64,000 nt of DNA from Novosphingobium album (ex Liu et al. 2023) (GCF_029076845.1 NZ_JARESE010000033.1:1-64000); one strand, 5' to 3'; positions 26,671-37,900 are shown, counted from the first letter of the stretch. Notes: generated by a model not told the origin, from the letters alone. Translations and numbers: made by a program.

Positions 26671-27153
26671 TCAGCGATCGACGAGTGCCTTGTCGAGTTC
26701 GATCAGGGCATGAACCAGTTCACGCCGGACAGCCTGCTGGGTAAGACCGAGCCGGGCCGCAATGGTGGCATCGTCAAGGTCATCGCGGCAGCTGAGCATG
26801 AGGACATGCCGTGGGAGGGGCTCGAGACCTGCGATGACCTCGGCGATCCGCGCCTGAGCGAGGATATGGTTTGGCGGATCACTGGCCAAGAGCCGGCCAC
26901 CAATCCCGATGTCATTGCCGATGTGCGCATCATCCTGGCTCCAGACCGCGCTATTTGCCGCCCAAAGCCGCTGCATTGCCGCAGCCACATCCGCTGGTGA
27001 TACATCTGGCGGCCCTGGATCGAGAAGCGAACAAGACCGGACGACGAGCGCACGCTGGTCCGCGTTCGGGAGGCGGTTGGGGGAAGATCTATCCTTATCG
27101 AACAGTCGATCGAAAAGGCGGCGCAAGAGCGTACCTAGGAACCGGACAGACAT
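26671..27153 (-). CDS. sigma-70 region-4-like HTH protein
   Basis: A 160-aa protein if read from the ATG at 27153 (182 aa from 27219). The C-terminal 60 residues are a sigma region-4-like HTH (VIAGLEPLPRHVLMLSCRDD, LDDATIAARLGLTQQAVRRE, LVHALIELDKALVDR). The N-terminal part is poorly conserved, and a clear region 2 is missing. It may be a divergent ECF-like sigma factor or a DNA-binding accessory protein. It is on the same strand as, and just upstream of, the lasso-linked sigma operon, but 437 bases separate them. Confidence 0.6.
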   Translation of the reverse strand: MSVRFLGTLLRRLFDRLFDKDRSSPNRLPNADQRALVVRSCSLLDPGPPDVSPADVAAAMQRLWAANSAVWSQDDAHIGNDIGIGGRLLASDPPNHILAQARIAEVIAGLEPLPRHVLMLSCRDDLDDATIAARLGLTQQAVRRELVHALIELDKALVDR

Positions 27154-27889
27154 GACACTGGTGACCTCGCTGGCTTGAGATGCGGCGGCCAGGGCAACGC
27201 TGTGTCCGGCACGCCTCAATCTCCGCCAAGCTCCCTCCCCTCTGGTCGTTGGGTGCGCGATTTGTGTTGTGATCTCGCGTTCACGTCACCTCGCGGGCAT
27301 CGCTTTGCATGGTCGCTTGCCCTATACATCTCGGTGATGCTCACGATTGAGGACGCGCTCGCCCGCCGCCGATGCAGTCGCGCTTGTCCTGGCTTTCAAG
27401 GCGTCAAAAGAAAAAGCCAGCGGGCGAGGCGCAGCGATCCGAAGTGCACGTGAATTCGCTCCGCGAGCCGACTTATTTGGGTGGTTTTTGCTGAGGCGCG
27501 ACGATGCGATAGCGTCAATGCTTGTCGCCGCTGATCCGTTCGACTGTGTCGGCACCAGGGTTCAGTGTGGAGAAGCGCCCGCTCTTTTGGTCAGTTTGCG
27601 TCTTCGGTCGAGAAAGGCAAGTCCTCGTCGCTGGCGTCGGTTCAAATGGCTTGCGCCAGCGCTAACCTCAGGCCCGGGCTTGGCGCGCCATTTTCGCTGC
27701 ACGGCTGAAAAACTCCGTTCCGTACGTTTGTGCAAGCCGCCTCAGACATGTTCTATCTTCTCGGAGCGTCTCGCATGTCGCCCTTTCAAGGATGACGCTT
27801 CCATTTGCCTATGCGGCGGGTCCCGACCTCACCCTTTATTCATCCGGCGCAAGGCGGCTAGCGAGGATTGCGAGGGACGAGACGGCACT
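27154..27889. other. stretch without a convincing gene
   Basis: About 736 bases. A 204-aa ORF on + (27347-27961) has no domain, an unnatural composition, and overlaps the end of the PilZ gene, so I do not call it. Some degraded coding sequence may be present. Confidence 0.4.
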
Positions 27890-28495
27890 TCAGGCATTTC
27901 GCATGTTCATTGCCATGATTCGCTGTGCGAGTTCGGCGAGCTCGACAGACCGCTGGAATGAAACGCCATGCTCGGGATGGAGCCGCCAGCAAACCGTGGC
28001 GTCGGTTTCGGGCCAGTCACGGCCCACGATCTTCAGACGTTGTCCAAGGGCAAGTTTGCTTTCGATATCGAGCCTCGCGCCTTCGCGCGAGACGTCCCGT
28101 AGTCTGGCGGGAATCCGGGTTTCACCGATGGTCAGCACCACAGCGCTGCTGACAACGACGCGGATGGGGCGGTGCTCGAAAGGCGTCCTTTCGGTGATGA
28201 ATGCCTCCAGATCGATCGGGCGCGAGAACCGATAGCCCGCCTCGACCTGCGATTGCCAGACGAGTTCAAGCGCATATTGATCCTGGCTCGCTGTCTGGAG
28301 CGTCACGCGATTGTCGAACTCGGGCATGGCATGAAGGAAGCGCAATCGAACGCCAGCCGCGGACACATCGCGCAAGAGGCAGAGGAACTGGCCAGCCGGC
28401 GTGAGCAATTTCGCGCTGCGCAAGAGCAGCACCGTGCGCCCTGCCCCGCGGTGGTCGATTTGCCCCTCGCCTTGGTTCGGCCCGGATTCGCTCAT
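27890..28495 (-). CDS. tandem PilZ-domain protein
   Basis: A 201-aa protein from the ATG at 28495 (the longer frame from 28600 is less likely). It has two PilZ-like modules. The first (residues about 15-90) contains RTVLLLRSAKLLTPAGQFLC and LLRDVSAAGVRLRF. The second (about 105-190) contains RPIRVVVSSAVVLTIGETRI, PARLRDVSREGARLDIE and DATVCWRLHPEHGVSFQR. The second carries a DxSxxGxxL element, and the first DVSAAGVRLRF. PilZ domains bind c-di-GMP. The GGDEF/EAL gene 0.7 kb away and the exopolysaccharide genes beyond it make a role in polymer control plausible. Confidence 0.75.
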   Translation of the reverse strand: MSESGPNQGEGQIDHRGAGRTVLLLRSAKLLTPAGQFLCLLRDVSAAGVRLRFLHAMPEFDNRVTLQTASQDQYALELVWQSQVEAGYRFSRPIDLEAFITERTPFEHRPIRVVVSSAVVLTIGETRIPARLRDVSREGARLDIESKLALGQRLKIVGRDWPETDATVCWRLHPEHGVSFQRSVELAELAQRIMAMNMRNA

Positions 28496-28600
28496 GCACG
28501 TCAAGCGACACTCCACTGACAGCATCCCAGCGGCGGCCTTGGCTTCGCGAGCCCGGGCCGCACATAAACACGATAAGTTGGGAAATCCCCAATCGACCAT

Positions 28601-29222
28601 GCGACCCGACGATTTTGCACTCGAGGGACGATATTATGGATGGGGTGCAATTAGAAGAAGAATGCGTGGTTAAGTTGAGATTTATTTTATACATCGCTCA
28701 TTGCAATGCGATTTTTATTTTTGGCAAATCCGCAATAGCCTGCATACGAGCTAAAGATGCACTAAGGTGTGTAAGTAAATCCATAAGCAGTTCTGCTGGC
28801 TGGAGGAATCCAGCGGAAGGGGTTCTCATCACTTGGAACCCCGGATTTGGACGAGCACCGCTCGCTCGACTTCGAGGACCAAATGTGCCGACCTGGCATC
28901 CCGCAGGACATCGACGCCCTCATTCCTTATAGCCCAATCTTCGCATAGGGTCCGACACGACCGCATCTTCGGCTGTCTAGCGCGCGCCATCTCCACTGGA
29001 AACGCGGCTCGCGCAGATTGAAGGAAGTGATCTTCGCGGGGTTCGCCAAGCTTTCTGCGTGCCCTTTGCCGAGAAAGCGCGCCGCGTCTCGGCAATGGGC
29101 ACGCAGGACATAGCGGATGACGGCCATCGACGAGGCTCACGTCCAATGGAAGCGGCGGCGAAACTGGCGAGCGACTGGCTGCTGTCAGTCGTAAGCAAGC
29201 GCGGCTGATCGGGCGCAGGGAA
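28601..29222. other. AT-rich intergenic region
   Basis: About 620 bases. The part at 28650-28780 is clearly AT-richer than its surroundings and could hold promoters or transferred DNA. The ORF at 28829-29146 on - has no recognisable domain. No repeat or RNA gene is seen. Confidence 0.4.
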
Positions 29223-31118
29223 TCAGCCTCGATTCGCCAATATACGCCTACCGCCAGGCGGCTGGGCGAGCGCAGTTTCCGCGTTCGATCGTGTTCGACC
29301 GGCGAGCGGAATGCTGTGCGGATTGGCCGAGGAATGGCGCATCAGCAGCCGCGCCAACTCGTGGCGATCAACTGCCGGCGAAAAATAAAATCCCTGGCCG
29401 AACTGACAGCCCAATCCGCGAAGCCTTTCGGCCTGCGGACCGACTTCGATGCCTTCGGCCAGAACGGTTGCGCCCAGTTCCCGGGCAATTGCAAGCAGAC
29501 CCGCGATGATCGTTGCGCTCACTCCATCGTCGGGCAAACGCGCAATGAACGATTGATCGATCTTGATGAAGTCCACCGGGAGGTCGAGCAGATGGGTCAG
29601 CGAGGCATAGCCCGTCCCGAAATCGTCGAGCGCTATGCGCAAGCCGGTGGATCTGAGTGTGGAGACCGCGTCTGTTACGACGCTGTCGCGCTCGCTGATG
29701 TAGACGGACTCGCTGATTTCGAGCACCAATCGTTCCAGCAGCGCATCATCGGCGACCGTCTCACGTAAGGCCGCCTGCAATCGGCCGCCGCGCAAGTCGA
29801 CGGCGGTGACATTGACACTGACATAGCCGAAGTCGAGTCCCAGACTGAGCCAGTCTGCCATGTCCTCGCGGACGGCCGAAAGCATATGCCGCGTCAGTAG
29901 CGGCGCAATCCGGGCGTCTCGGGTGGCTTCGGCGAAGATCTGTGCCGGGATGATCTCGCCTGCCGGCGTCACCATCCGACAAAGTGCTTCGAGGCCAACG
30001 ATCCTGCCGTCCGCCAGGCTGACGATCGGCTGATACCAGGCCCGGAGCCGTCCCCCCTTGAGTGCGGCATCGACGCTTTCGATCGAGGAGCGACGGGATG
30101 CCATACGCGTGGCGATGGCGGGCCAATAGCGGACAAATCCCCCGCGATGCGTGTCCTTGGCGTGATACAATGTGAGGTCGGCGTGGTGCTGAACGCGATC
30201 GGGCGAATCGTCCGCGGCGGTCACCATGGCGCCGCCCATCGTCGCTTGGGGAGCAACGGTGAAATGTTCGAAATGGACCGGGGCCTCGAGCGTCTCGAGG
30301 GCTGCAGCAGCCGTAAACTCAAGGTCACCGAGGCGATCGAGATCCTTGAGAATGATCGCGAATTCGTCACCGCCAATGCGGAATACGCCATCCGGAAGGG
30401 CAAAAGCGGCAAGCCTGGCGGCAACCTCCTGCAAAAGCCTGTCGCCCGACGCATGGCCGAAGGTGTCATTGACGGTCTTGAGATTATCGAGATCGATGAG
30501 CAGGATCGCCCAGTGGGCATCCGTGCCGCACGGCAGATGCGAAAGCGCTCTGGCGAAGCTTCCTCGATTGGGCAGCGATGTGAGCGCATCGGTATTGGCG
30601 CGATGCTCGCGCTCGGCAACGCGCCGATGCCTGGCGAGCGCCAGATCGCACAAGTGGAGCGCGATACTCACGATCTGGCGCTCGGTCTCGCGCGGACCGC
30701 GCTTTTCCGCGAAGTAGACAGCGAAAGTGGCGAGGACCACGCCTGTCGGGTCGACGACCGGGGATGACCAGCACGCGACAAGACCTAGCGCGAGTGTCGC
30801 ATCGCGAAATGCGGGAAACGGGCGCCAACGCGGGTCGGTGGAGATGTCGATGACCTCAACCGGCGCGCCCGTGTAGGCAGCGGTCCCACACGAGCCTACG
30901 TTGGGACCAATCGTCAGGCTATCAAGGGATTGCGAATAGGCATCCGGCAGCGATGGCGCGGAAAGGGGACGCAGCGTTCCGCTGGCATCGACCAAGAGGA
31001 CCGAGCACTTCAGGTCCGGAAAACGCGTCTCGATCCCGCGACATATTTCATCGGTGACGTCAGCCAGTGGGACGCCCCTTGCAATCATTTCAAGTATTTT
31101 CGTCCTAAAGGTAAGCAC
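29223..31118 (-). CDS. GAF-GGDEF-EAL c-di-GMP enzyme
   Basis: A 631-aa cytoplasmic protein. Residues 1-165 are GAF-like (VGSCGTAAYTGAPVEVIDIS, DPRWRPFPAF). The GGDEF domain (residues about 170-330) has NTDALTSLPNRGSFARAL and an intact GGDEF at 249-253. No RxxD inhibitory site is seen at the usual place. The EAL domain (about 350-600) has GLEALCRM, NVTAVDLRG and DDFGTGYASLTHLLDLPVDF, then IKIDQSF and LAEGIE. Both catalytic halves look intact, so it could make or break c-di-GMP according to a GAF signal. It may control the PilZ protein and the polysaccharide genes nearby (inference). Confidence 0.9.
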   Translation of the reverse strand: MLTFRTKILEMIARGVPLADVTDEICRGIETRFPDLKCSVLLVDASGTLRPLSAPSLPDAYSQSLDSLTIGPNVGSCGTAAYTGAPVEVIDISTDPRWRPFPAFRDATLALGLVACWSSPVVDPTGVVLATFAVYFAEKRGPRETERQIVSIALHLCDLALARHRRVAEREHRANTDALTSLPNRGSFARALSHLPCGTDAHWAILLIDLDNLKTVNDTFGHASGDRLLQEVAARLAAFALPDGVFRIGGDEFAIILKDLDRLGDLEFTAAAALETLEAPVHFEHFTVAPQATMGGAMVTAADDSPDRVQHHADLTLYHAKDTHRGGFVRYWPAIATRMASRRSSIESVDAALKGGRLRAWYQPIVSLADGRIVGLEALCRMVTPAGEIIPAQIFAEATRDARIAPLLTRHMLSAVREDMADWLSLGLDFGYVSVNVTAVDLRGGRLQAALRETVADDALLERLVLEISESVYISERDSVVTDAVSTLRSTGLRIALDDFGTGYASLTHLLDLPVDFIKIDQSFIARLPDDGVSATIIAGLLAIARELGATVLAEGIEVGPQAERLRGLGCQFGQGFYFSPAVDRHELARLLMRHSSANPHSIPLAGRTRSNAETALAQPPGGRRILANRG

Positions 31119-31708
31119 GAGAGAAAACTTCCCGCCAGCAATGCTTTAAGCGATCTACCAGATTGGCAGTTAAATGATTGCTTATCGGCTGGCTCGTGTT
31201 CGCTACTCAATGACATCGCCAAGTGGGAAATGGTCTTTGGGCCGTGCTGTTGGCAAAATCGCCTGCCAGATCCGCTATTTGCATCGCCAACCATTTTCAC
31301 GCTGGCCCGTGCCGTCACGCATTCGCCATGCAAACCGCCCCGTCTAATCGATCAACCGAGGGGCTGCGAATGAGCATGGCGCTCACCAGGCAAGGCCACG
31401 ACAATCGCTTCCCCACCATGCACAGCCGATGAAGACCGAACCCGCGACGTGCATCGCCGCAGCACTGCGCTCGCTAGCCAATACCGACAGGCGCGGCGCT
31501 CCTGCGCGCGCAAGCAGCGGGCGATGAGAGCTTGCCGCTCTACCGATATCCGAAGGCGCTGCCATCCGGGGCGCAGGACGCGCGCTGGTCTGCCGGATGC
31601 CCCTCCAACCGCTCGCCATGCCCTTGCCTCCGGCTTGGAACATTCGCGGGTTGTCCGGGGCACAAGAGCCGCTGAGCGGCCAAGGCAGAAGATGCCGGCC
31701 TTTTGGCG
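31119..31708. other. intergenic stretch
   Basis: About 590 bases with no ORF I trust. The small ORFs at 31352-31663 (-) and 31449-31712 (+) overlap each other and have Arg-rich, shadow-like composition. Possible promoter of the GGDEF/EAL gene at 31119-31220. Confidence 0.4.
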
Positions 31709-32416
31709 CTAGCGACCTCGATAAGATCGCTCTTTGGGCATCATGAAATCGGGGCCTACAAGATCTTGATCAAGCCCCAGAAACTGGAAGATCGACGCCA
31801 TGGCGCAGGCGGGCGAATGGACGACATCCTGGAAGTCCAAGATCAATCCACCATGCGCCTTGGCCTCCTCGATCCATCCGCGCTGCCAGCGCTCGATTTC
31901 GTCGGCAAGCTTCTGGGCGAATATCCGATCGTGTGTGACCCGTTCGATCAAGACCAGGTTGCGGCTGTTGCGAGGGACGCGCTTGTAGGCCGCGAGGGTC
32001 TGCTCGATGTCTCGGACAAGAACGATCTTGGGAACAGGGCGCAGCAGGGCGATATTGCCGCTCGTGGGTGGAAAATGCTGCTTGTGAAGTGTGTAGACCA
32101 GTTCGATTTTGGTCGCCCTGCCTTGCGTGAAATCGGCGATGTCGGAATGAAACCGGGCCATGATGCCATATTCCGACGCGGGGAATGCCTCTCGCAGGGT
32201 GCCCTTTTCGATATGGTCGAGACGAATCCCGAACTTTTTGCCGAACAAGGTCCGCATCGGTCGGTTCAGCTTTTCCAGTGAGCGACGCTGAAATCTCACC
32301 GTTCGACGGTTGTCGACCCCGAATTGTTGTCCGAAGGTGATTCCAGCTGTTCGCCCGATGCTTGTCATCAATGACGTCGACGCGCTCTTTGGCTGAGCGC
32401 AGATCAGATACTTCAC
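31709..32416 (-). CDS. sulfotransferase-like protein
   Basis: A 235-aa protein read from the GTG at 32416 with AGGGGA upstream. The N-terminus, KYLICAQPKSASTSLMTSIG, has the PAPS-binding 5'-phosphosulfate loop of sulfotransferases (PKSASTS). A later IVLVRDIEQTLAAYKRV is the 3'-phosphate region. It probably moves sulfate from PAPS to a carbohydrate or lipid. It is next to the polysaccharide genes. A truncated second copy of its first codons occurs at 53482-53558. The substrate is unknown. Confidence 0.7.
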   Translation of the reverse strand: MKYLICAQPKSASTSLMTSIGRTAGITFGQQFGVDNRRTVRFQRRSLEKLNRPMRTLFGKKFGIRLDHIEKGTLREAFPASEYGIMARFHSDIADFTQGRATKIELVYTLHKQHFPPTSGNIALLRPVPKIVLVRDIEQTLAAYKRVPRNSRNLVLIERVTHDRIFAQKLADEIERWQRGWIEEAKAHGGLILDFQDVVHSPACAMASIFQFLGLDQDLVGPDFMMPKERSYRGR

Positions 32417-32571
32417 CTGGTTTCCCCTGTCAGGCGCCTGTCCGATGCTAGCTGAAGGCAGGATGCCCTATTCCGGTCCATACGCAAAGTGAAATGGCGC
32501 GATAATTTTCCCATTGCAGGCCATAAAATTCCGCCTCAGACCGGCCGGAACCGATCAAATCGCACCGAATT

Positions 32572-32882
32572 TAGCTTGTCGCAGCTCGCGGACTTCGCGC
32601 TCCAGCGCCTTCATCTTGTTGGCTACCTCGGTCGGGACGCCAGCGCGCCTGCCGCTGTCGACCTCGGCCTTCTTCACCCACTCATGCAGCGTCTGAGGAA
32701 CGCAGCCGATCTTCTCTGCGATCGACACCACAGCCGCCCGGCGAGAGGGGTAATCGCGTTCATGATCGATCACCATACGCACCGCGCGCTCGCGGACTTC
32801 CGGCGCAAACCTGTTCGTTGTCTTGCTCATATAGGCTCCACCTTCTCAAAAGTTGGAGCCTCCGGCAAGCCCGGCGCGGTTC
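32572..32882 (-). mobile_element. truncated IS3-family orfA remnant
   Basis: Encodes an IS3-type OrfA start, [20 protein letters not shown], then [20 protein letters not shown] (HTH) and the leucine-zipper part [18 protein letters not shown]. It then breaks off where the family continues (NEILRKAS). The upstream end carries a typical IS3 terminal sequence, TGAACCGCGCCGGGCTTGCC (reverse strand, from 32882). There is no orfB. It separates the sulfotransferase from the GT39 gene. Confidence 0.75.
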
Positions 32883-32966
32883 ATCTTGACAAAGGAACCA
32901 TAGCCTGAGCCTTGAGGTGGCTTTCGACCTTCTCGATTGCTGAGACTCGCACCTTGAGGATAGTCT

Positions 32967-34253
32967 TTGCCAATGATGAGACACACGGCGGCATCATCTG
33001 ACGATCCCTTTCTTGGGTGCTTGTTCATTGCCATGCTGTTCACCGCGCTCGGCGCTTACGGCCTGCTATCGCCTTCCACTCTTTATTTTGATGAGATGCA
33101 CTATGTGCCCGCGGCGCGTCTTCTGCTGGATCTAAGCCCGGCAAACCAGGAACATCCGCTTTTGGGCAAGGAGATTTTTGCCGCTTCGATCGCTCTCATC
33201 GGCGACCGGCCCCTTGCTTGGCGATTGCCGCCATTGCTGTTCGGCGGACTGGGTCTTTTTGCTTTTGCAAGGTTCATCTGGTGGACAAGCGGGCGTCGCT
33301 TCGCCACGCTTGCCGCAGCCATCCTTTTGGCGACCAACCTGCTCTGGTTTATCCAGAGCCGCATCGCGATGCTCGATATCTTTGCCGCGAGCCTGCTGCT
33401 GCTGGCGCTTTGGCAATTCGCTGCTGCCGTCCACCCGAGCAGGGTTGGAATACGAGCAAACATGGCCTGCTCGGGAATCCTGCTTGGCCTTTCGCTGGGC
33501 GCGAAGTGGAGCGTGGCGCCATTTCTGCCGCTGCCCTGGCTCGCATTCGTCATTCTTCGCTCGAAGCGATCTCACAACCCGCCATTTCGGTCGATCCCCC
33601 AAGGGTTGTCCCTACCCGAGGCATCGACATGGCTCATCATAGTGCCTCTTGGCGTGTATTGGGCCACGTTTGCGCCTGCGCTCTTTTACGAGCCGATCAG
33701 CGCACGGCATGGCCTCTTCGACATCATCGATCTCCACCGACGCATGATTGTCGCGCAAACCGCAGCGCTTACGCCGCATCCTTACCAGAGCGTCTGGTTT
33801 CAATGGGTCTTCAACCTGCGGCCAGTCTGGTACCTTTATGAGTATCTCGACGGCGCGTGGCGTGGTGTGCTGTTCGTCGGAAACCCTTTCTCGATGCTTG
33901 CTGGCCTTGGCGGTCTTGGCTGGTGCGTATGGTCCGCTTGCACCCTGCGGCGAGCAGACACTCTGGCTCTTTCGATACTCTACCTGGTGGGGATTGGCTT
34001 TTGGATGGGCAGCGCCAAACCCGTGCAGTTCTATTACCATTACCTGATCCCGGCGGCATTTCTCATGGGCTGTCTGGCCCTTGCGCTCGACGCGGCATGG
34101 GCGCGCAACGGTAAATGGCGTGCATTTGCTTATGCCGCGTTGGCGGTATCGATCGGATTATTCGCGTGGTTCTATCCGATCATATCAGCTATTCCCCTAG
34201 GAGAAGGCCAAGGTGCTTTCGAAAAATGGATGTGGCTTGATAGTTGGCGATGA
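32967..34253 (+). CDS. GT39-type membrane glycosyltransferase
   Basis: A 428-aa polytopic protein with about ten membrane helices. The N-terminal loop LYFDEMHYVPAARLLLDLSP has the paired acidic residues (DE) of GT39/PMT-type enzymes, and EHPLLGKEIFAASIALIGDR then PLAWRLPPLLFG follow. Such enzymes use a polyprenyl-phosphate sugar donor and act on the periplasmic side. It is intact, and a second, broken paralogue lies at 55985. The role, transfer of a sugar to polymer, lipid or protein, cannot be fixed from sequence. Confidence 0.8.
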   Translation: MPMMRHTAASSDDPFLGCLFIAMLFTALGAYGLLSPSTLYFDEMHYVPAARLLLDLSPANQEHPLLGKEIFAASIALIGDRPLAWRLPPLLFGGLGLFAFARFIWWTSGRRFATLAAAILLATNLLWFIQSRIAMLDIFAASLLLLALWQFAAAVHPSRVGIRANMACSGILLGLSLGAKWSVAPFLPLPWLAFVILRSKRSHNPPFRSIPQGLSLPEASTWLIIVPLGVYWATFAPALFYEPISARHGLFDIIDLHRRMIVAQTAALTPHPYQSVWFQWVFNLRPVWYLYEYLDGAWRGVLFVGNPFSMLAGLGGLGWCVWSACTLRRADTLALSILYLVGIGFWMGSAKPVQFYYHYLIPAAFLMGCLALALDAAWARNGKWRAFAYAALAVSIGLFAWFYPIISAIPLGEGQGAFEKWMWLDSWR

Positions 34254-34384
34254 CTTTATCCTAGGACCGCATAAGGGGGCGGTTGGAGAACAGGGCCGCC
34301 AATCTGCATATCCGCCGGCCCACTATCACGAGACTCAAAGCGTGTTCATTTAACGCCGTGCGAAACACCATTCTGAGCTCGGCG

Positions 34385-34835
34385 ACATCAAGGCGCCGGC
34401 GGCGAAAAGCGCGGCGATGCGGGCAAGAAGATCGTCGGCCGCAAACGCCATATCGCCGTCGATACCCATGACCGGCTGCTCACGGTCAATCTCACCACTG
34501 CCGATCTCCGACAGTGCCGGCGCCCAGGCCATCGTCGTGGCGATCCGCGAACGCTGGCCGTGGCTCAAGCATCTGTTGCCCATGATCGCATCCGCCTCAT
34601 GGAGGCCGCTGCATATCGCGACTTCGTACGGGAGATCGTCCGACGCACTGACAAGGAAGCCCCGCTTCAAGGTTCTGGCCCAGCGATGGGTCGTCGAACG
34701 CACCTTCGGCTGGTGGAAACGTTTGCGATTATAAGCAGCGTCTGGACGTCTCCGAGGTCATGATCCACATCGCCCCCGGGCGGTCTCATGATGCGCCGGA
34801 TCGTCCATCCCTGGTCATTCTTAAACGGATTCTAG
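34385..34835 (+). pseudogene. degenerate IS5-family transposase
   Basis: Reading across frames gives IS5-type pieces: GKKIVGRKRHIAVDTDG(R)LL, SDSAGAQAIVVAIRERWPWL, and VLAQRWVVERTFGWW (the YREK-like catalytic region), then EQRLDVSEVMIHIA and MMRRIVHP. Frameshifts break the ORF and the 5' part is missing. It sits just upstream of the RTX gene and may have contributed promoter sequence. Confidence 0.8.
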
Positions 34836-34927
34836 AATCTAAGATGACAGGAACCGTGGTCGTGCCATACAGCGTTGGCAAGAGGCGGTTCCACTGCACC
34901 GCTTGGTAGCGGGATTATTGCATCAAT

Positions 34928-37900
34928 ATGGGCACTAGCTTTCCGATACTCCCAGCTCGTCCGGGATCGGCAAATGTCATTGGGACGATCACTGTCTTCG
35001 ACCAAGCCTCGGTCACCGCTGGTGAAGTGAAGTACGCGGTTTCGCTGGACGATCTGATCAAGCCGCCGCTCAGCGAGTTCGTACCACCCTACGGCAGTCC
35101 GATCTACTTGTTGCACTTACAGCCTTTCAATAATGCCGGCACGATCTGGAATTTTTCGACGAAATACAGCGCGACTGCCGTAAGGTTCGGGGTGATTACC
35201 AACGGCGGCTGGATCATTGCGGAATCAGTGATCCAGCCGGGAAACGCGGGTGTCAGTGATTTCTACGGCTCAGCCTTTGCCACTTTCGCTTTCGAACGCC
35301 TCACCAACACCGGAACCATTGTTGCTTACGCAGCAAGGGGCAACGCCTTTGCCGTGCAAACACAAGCAGCCAATGCGATCGTCGAAAACCGCGGCACAAT
35401 TGCTGCGAAGGCCACCTATGGTGAAGACGAGAGCCAGTCAGGGGGAACTTACGCGCTTCGCCTTGAAAATGGCGGCAGAGTGACGAACGAAGCCAGCGGG
35501 ATCATCTATGCGGAGGGGCCGCACGCACACGCCGTCGTTTTTGGGCGCGGTTCCCTTGATGGCGATTCGCTCCAACTTACCAATCACGGCCTGATCGAAG
35601 CGGTATCGACCGATGCAGCCATACCCTCGATAGGCATCCAGGCAGAAAACCTGTTCGTTGAGTTCTTTACTCTCGTCAACGACGGAACGATCCGCGCCGA
35701 TATTGCCGTGTATGCCCCGTCCGATCCACCCGAAGTTTTCACCACCTCAAACCAGGACAATGCCCAAAGTGTACGCAACCTAGCAGGCGGCCGGATCGAG
35801 GGTGAGGTCGTCCTGTTCCGCGGCGACGATGTGATGGAGAACCGGGGAGCGATCGTCGGGGATGTACTCATGGGCGAAGGTGACGATCGCGTCGACAGCG
35901 AGGGCGGCACAATCGAAGGGCTCGTTGACCTCGGCTTCGGCAATGACGTCTACATCGGCGGCAGCGGCGCGGATATCGCGCGCGGCTCGGTCGGCGACGA
36001 TCGCATGGAGGGGGGCGACGGGACCGATCTGCTGATCGGGGATGGCAATGACGACGTGCTGATCGGTGGTGCGGGCAACGACGGGCTTTATGGCTGGACC
36101 GGCGACGACAAACTCGTGACGCAAGCAGGCGACGTGGCCGAGGGCGGCACTGGCGACGACGTGATAGAAACTGGCGATTATGCATTCGCTCGCATCGACG
36201 GTGGCGATGGATTCGACACGTGGCGCTTGGCCGATGGCAGCCGCGATCTCGACCTGACCGAGATCGCGGCCAGTGGCCGGGTACTCAGCATCGAGGAACT
36301 CGCTCTCGGATCAGGCAAGGCGATTACGATCCGCGCCGACGATATCGCAACGCTCAGCGGAGGAGGCGATCATCTTATCGTATCGGAGGCAGCGGGCAGC
36401 AGCGTTCATCTGGCGGGTCTGTGGAAGATGGCGCAGGTCGTCTCCGTGAATGGACGTGACTATCGCGTCTATGCTCAAGGAGGCGTCAAGGTCGCAGTCG
36501 ACACCGACGCTTCGGTTCTGCTGGACACGCCTGCGGCGGCCGGTGGTGGCCTTGATCCGGTCGGTGCGGGGACGGCGGCGCCCTTGCCCGGCGGCGTCGC
36601 CGGAACGGGGCTGAGCTTTGAGGTGCCACTCGACGCAGCGGCGCTGATGCGCCGGACGGTGATCGATCCCGACACCATCTTCGTGCGTACCGACGATACT
36701 GCCGTCATATTTTCGACCGATATTCCTCAGGGCAACTTCTCGCTCGAGAATTTCGGCGTCGTTTCGAGCGCGGCACCGAACCGTGCGCTGGCGCTGCTCA
36801 GCTATTCGCCTCTGATCCTGAACAACCATGGCTCGATCAAGGCGGTGACGGCCGGACATGAAGAGGCCATCGGGATCTGGGGTACGACTTTCTCAAGCAT
36901 CGCCAACGATGGCCTTGTGTATGCCGAGGCCAACGCTGGCGATGCCTACGCTATCCTCGCGAACGCAGCGGTCGGCTTCGACGAATATACCTTGACCAAT
37001 TCGGGCAGCATCGGTGCCTATTCGCAGGCCGGGTTTGCGGTCGCCATCCAGACCCGCAACCGGGGCAACGTGCTCAACGAAAAATTCGTCACGGCCCAAG
37101 GGGGGGACGGCGCCATCGGTATCGACTTCACCGAGCAGGGTCAAAGCACACTGACCAATACCGGCACGATTCTGGCCATCGCAGGAGAGGCCGCCAAGAA
37201 CTATGCCATCGGCGTCACGCTTTGTGGCGGGACGCTGCGCAACGAAGGTATGATCTCCGCCGAAATAGCCGTGCTCATCACGGATGACGACAACCTAGGA
37301 TTCAGCAGGATAGACAATTCCGGTCTGATCGATGGCGCGATCGTGCAGGCGGCCCGGGGCAGCCTGAACACGGTGTTCGGCCTTACGATTGACAACTCCG
37401 GGAACATCGACGGTTCGATCCTTCTGGACGCTAACACACCCAACGCCAACAGGATTACGAACAGCGGCGATATCCTGGGCGATGTCCTGCTCGGAGCGGG
37501 CAGGGACACATTTATCGGGACCGGCGGTTCGGTTGGCGGGATCATCTACGGCCTTGCCGGCAGCGATATTCTCACCGGCGGCAATGATGATACCGCAGGA
37601 TTTCTCGGCTCGTCGAATGACTACGCGATCACGTTAAACGCCGATGGCAGGGTGTCCGTGATCGATCGCAATCTCGCCGACGGCGTCGACGAGGGGACCG
37701 ACGTGCTGGCGGGCATGGCCGCGCTATTTTTCCAGGGTGACGCCAAGATGATGGAATTGCCAAGCCTGCCCCACGAACCGGCTCAGTTCCGGTTGCTGGC
37801 GCAGACCGGCCTTGTCGTTCAGATTGGCGGCAGCGGAGCCATGTTCGGCGGCGTAGGGTTCCAGGATGTCACCGTGCTCGAAGAACCCGGTGCAATCAGC

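Noticed and set aside
27347-27961. 204-aa ORF
   Set aside because: No family features, many Arg/Ser/Cys, overlaps the end of the PilZ gene; treated as chance.
31352-31663. 103-aa ORF between the GGDEF/EAL and sulfotransferase genes
   Set aside because: Arg-rich, overlapped by other equal ORFs on both strands, no start signal.
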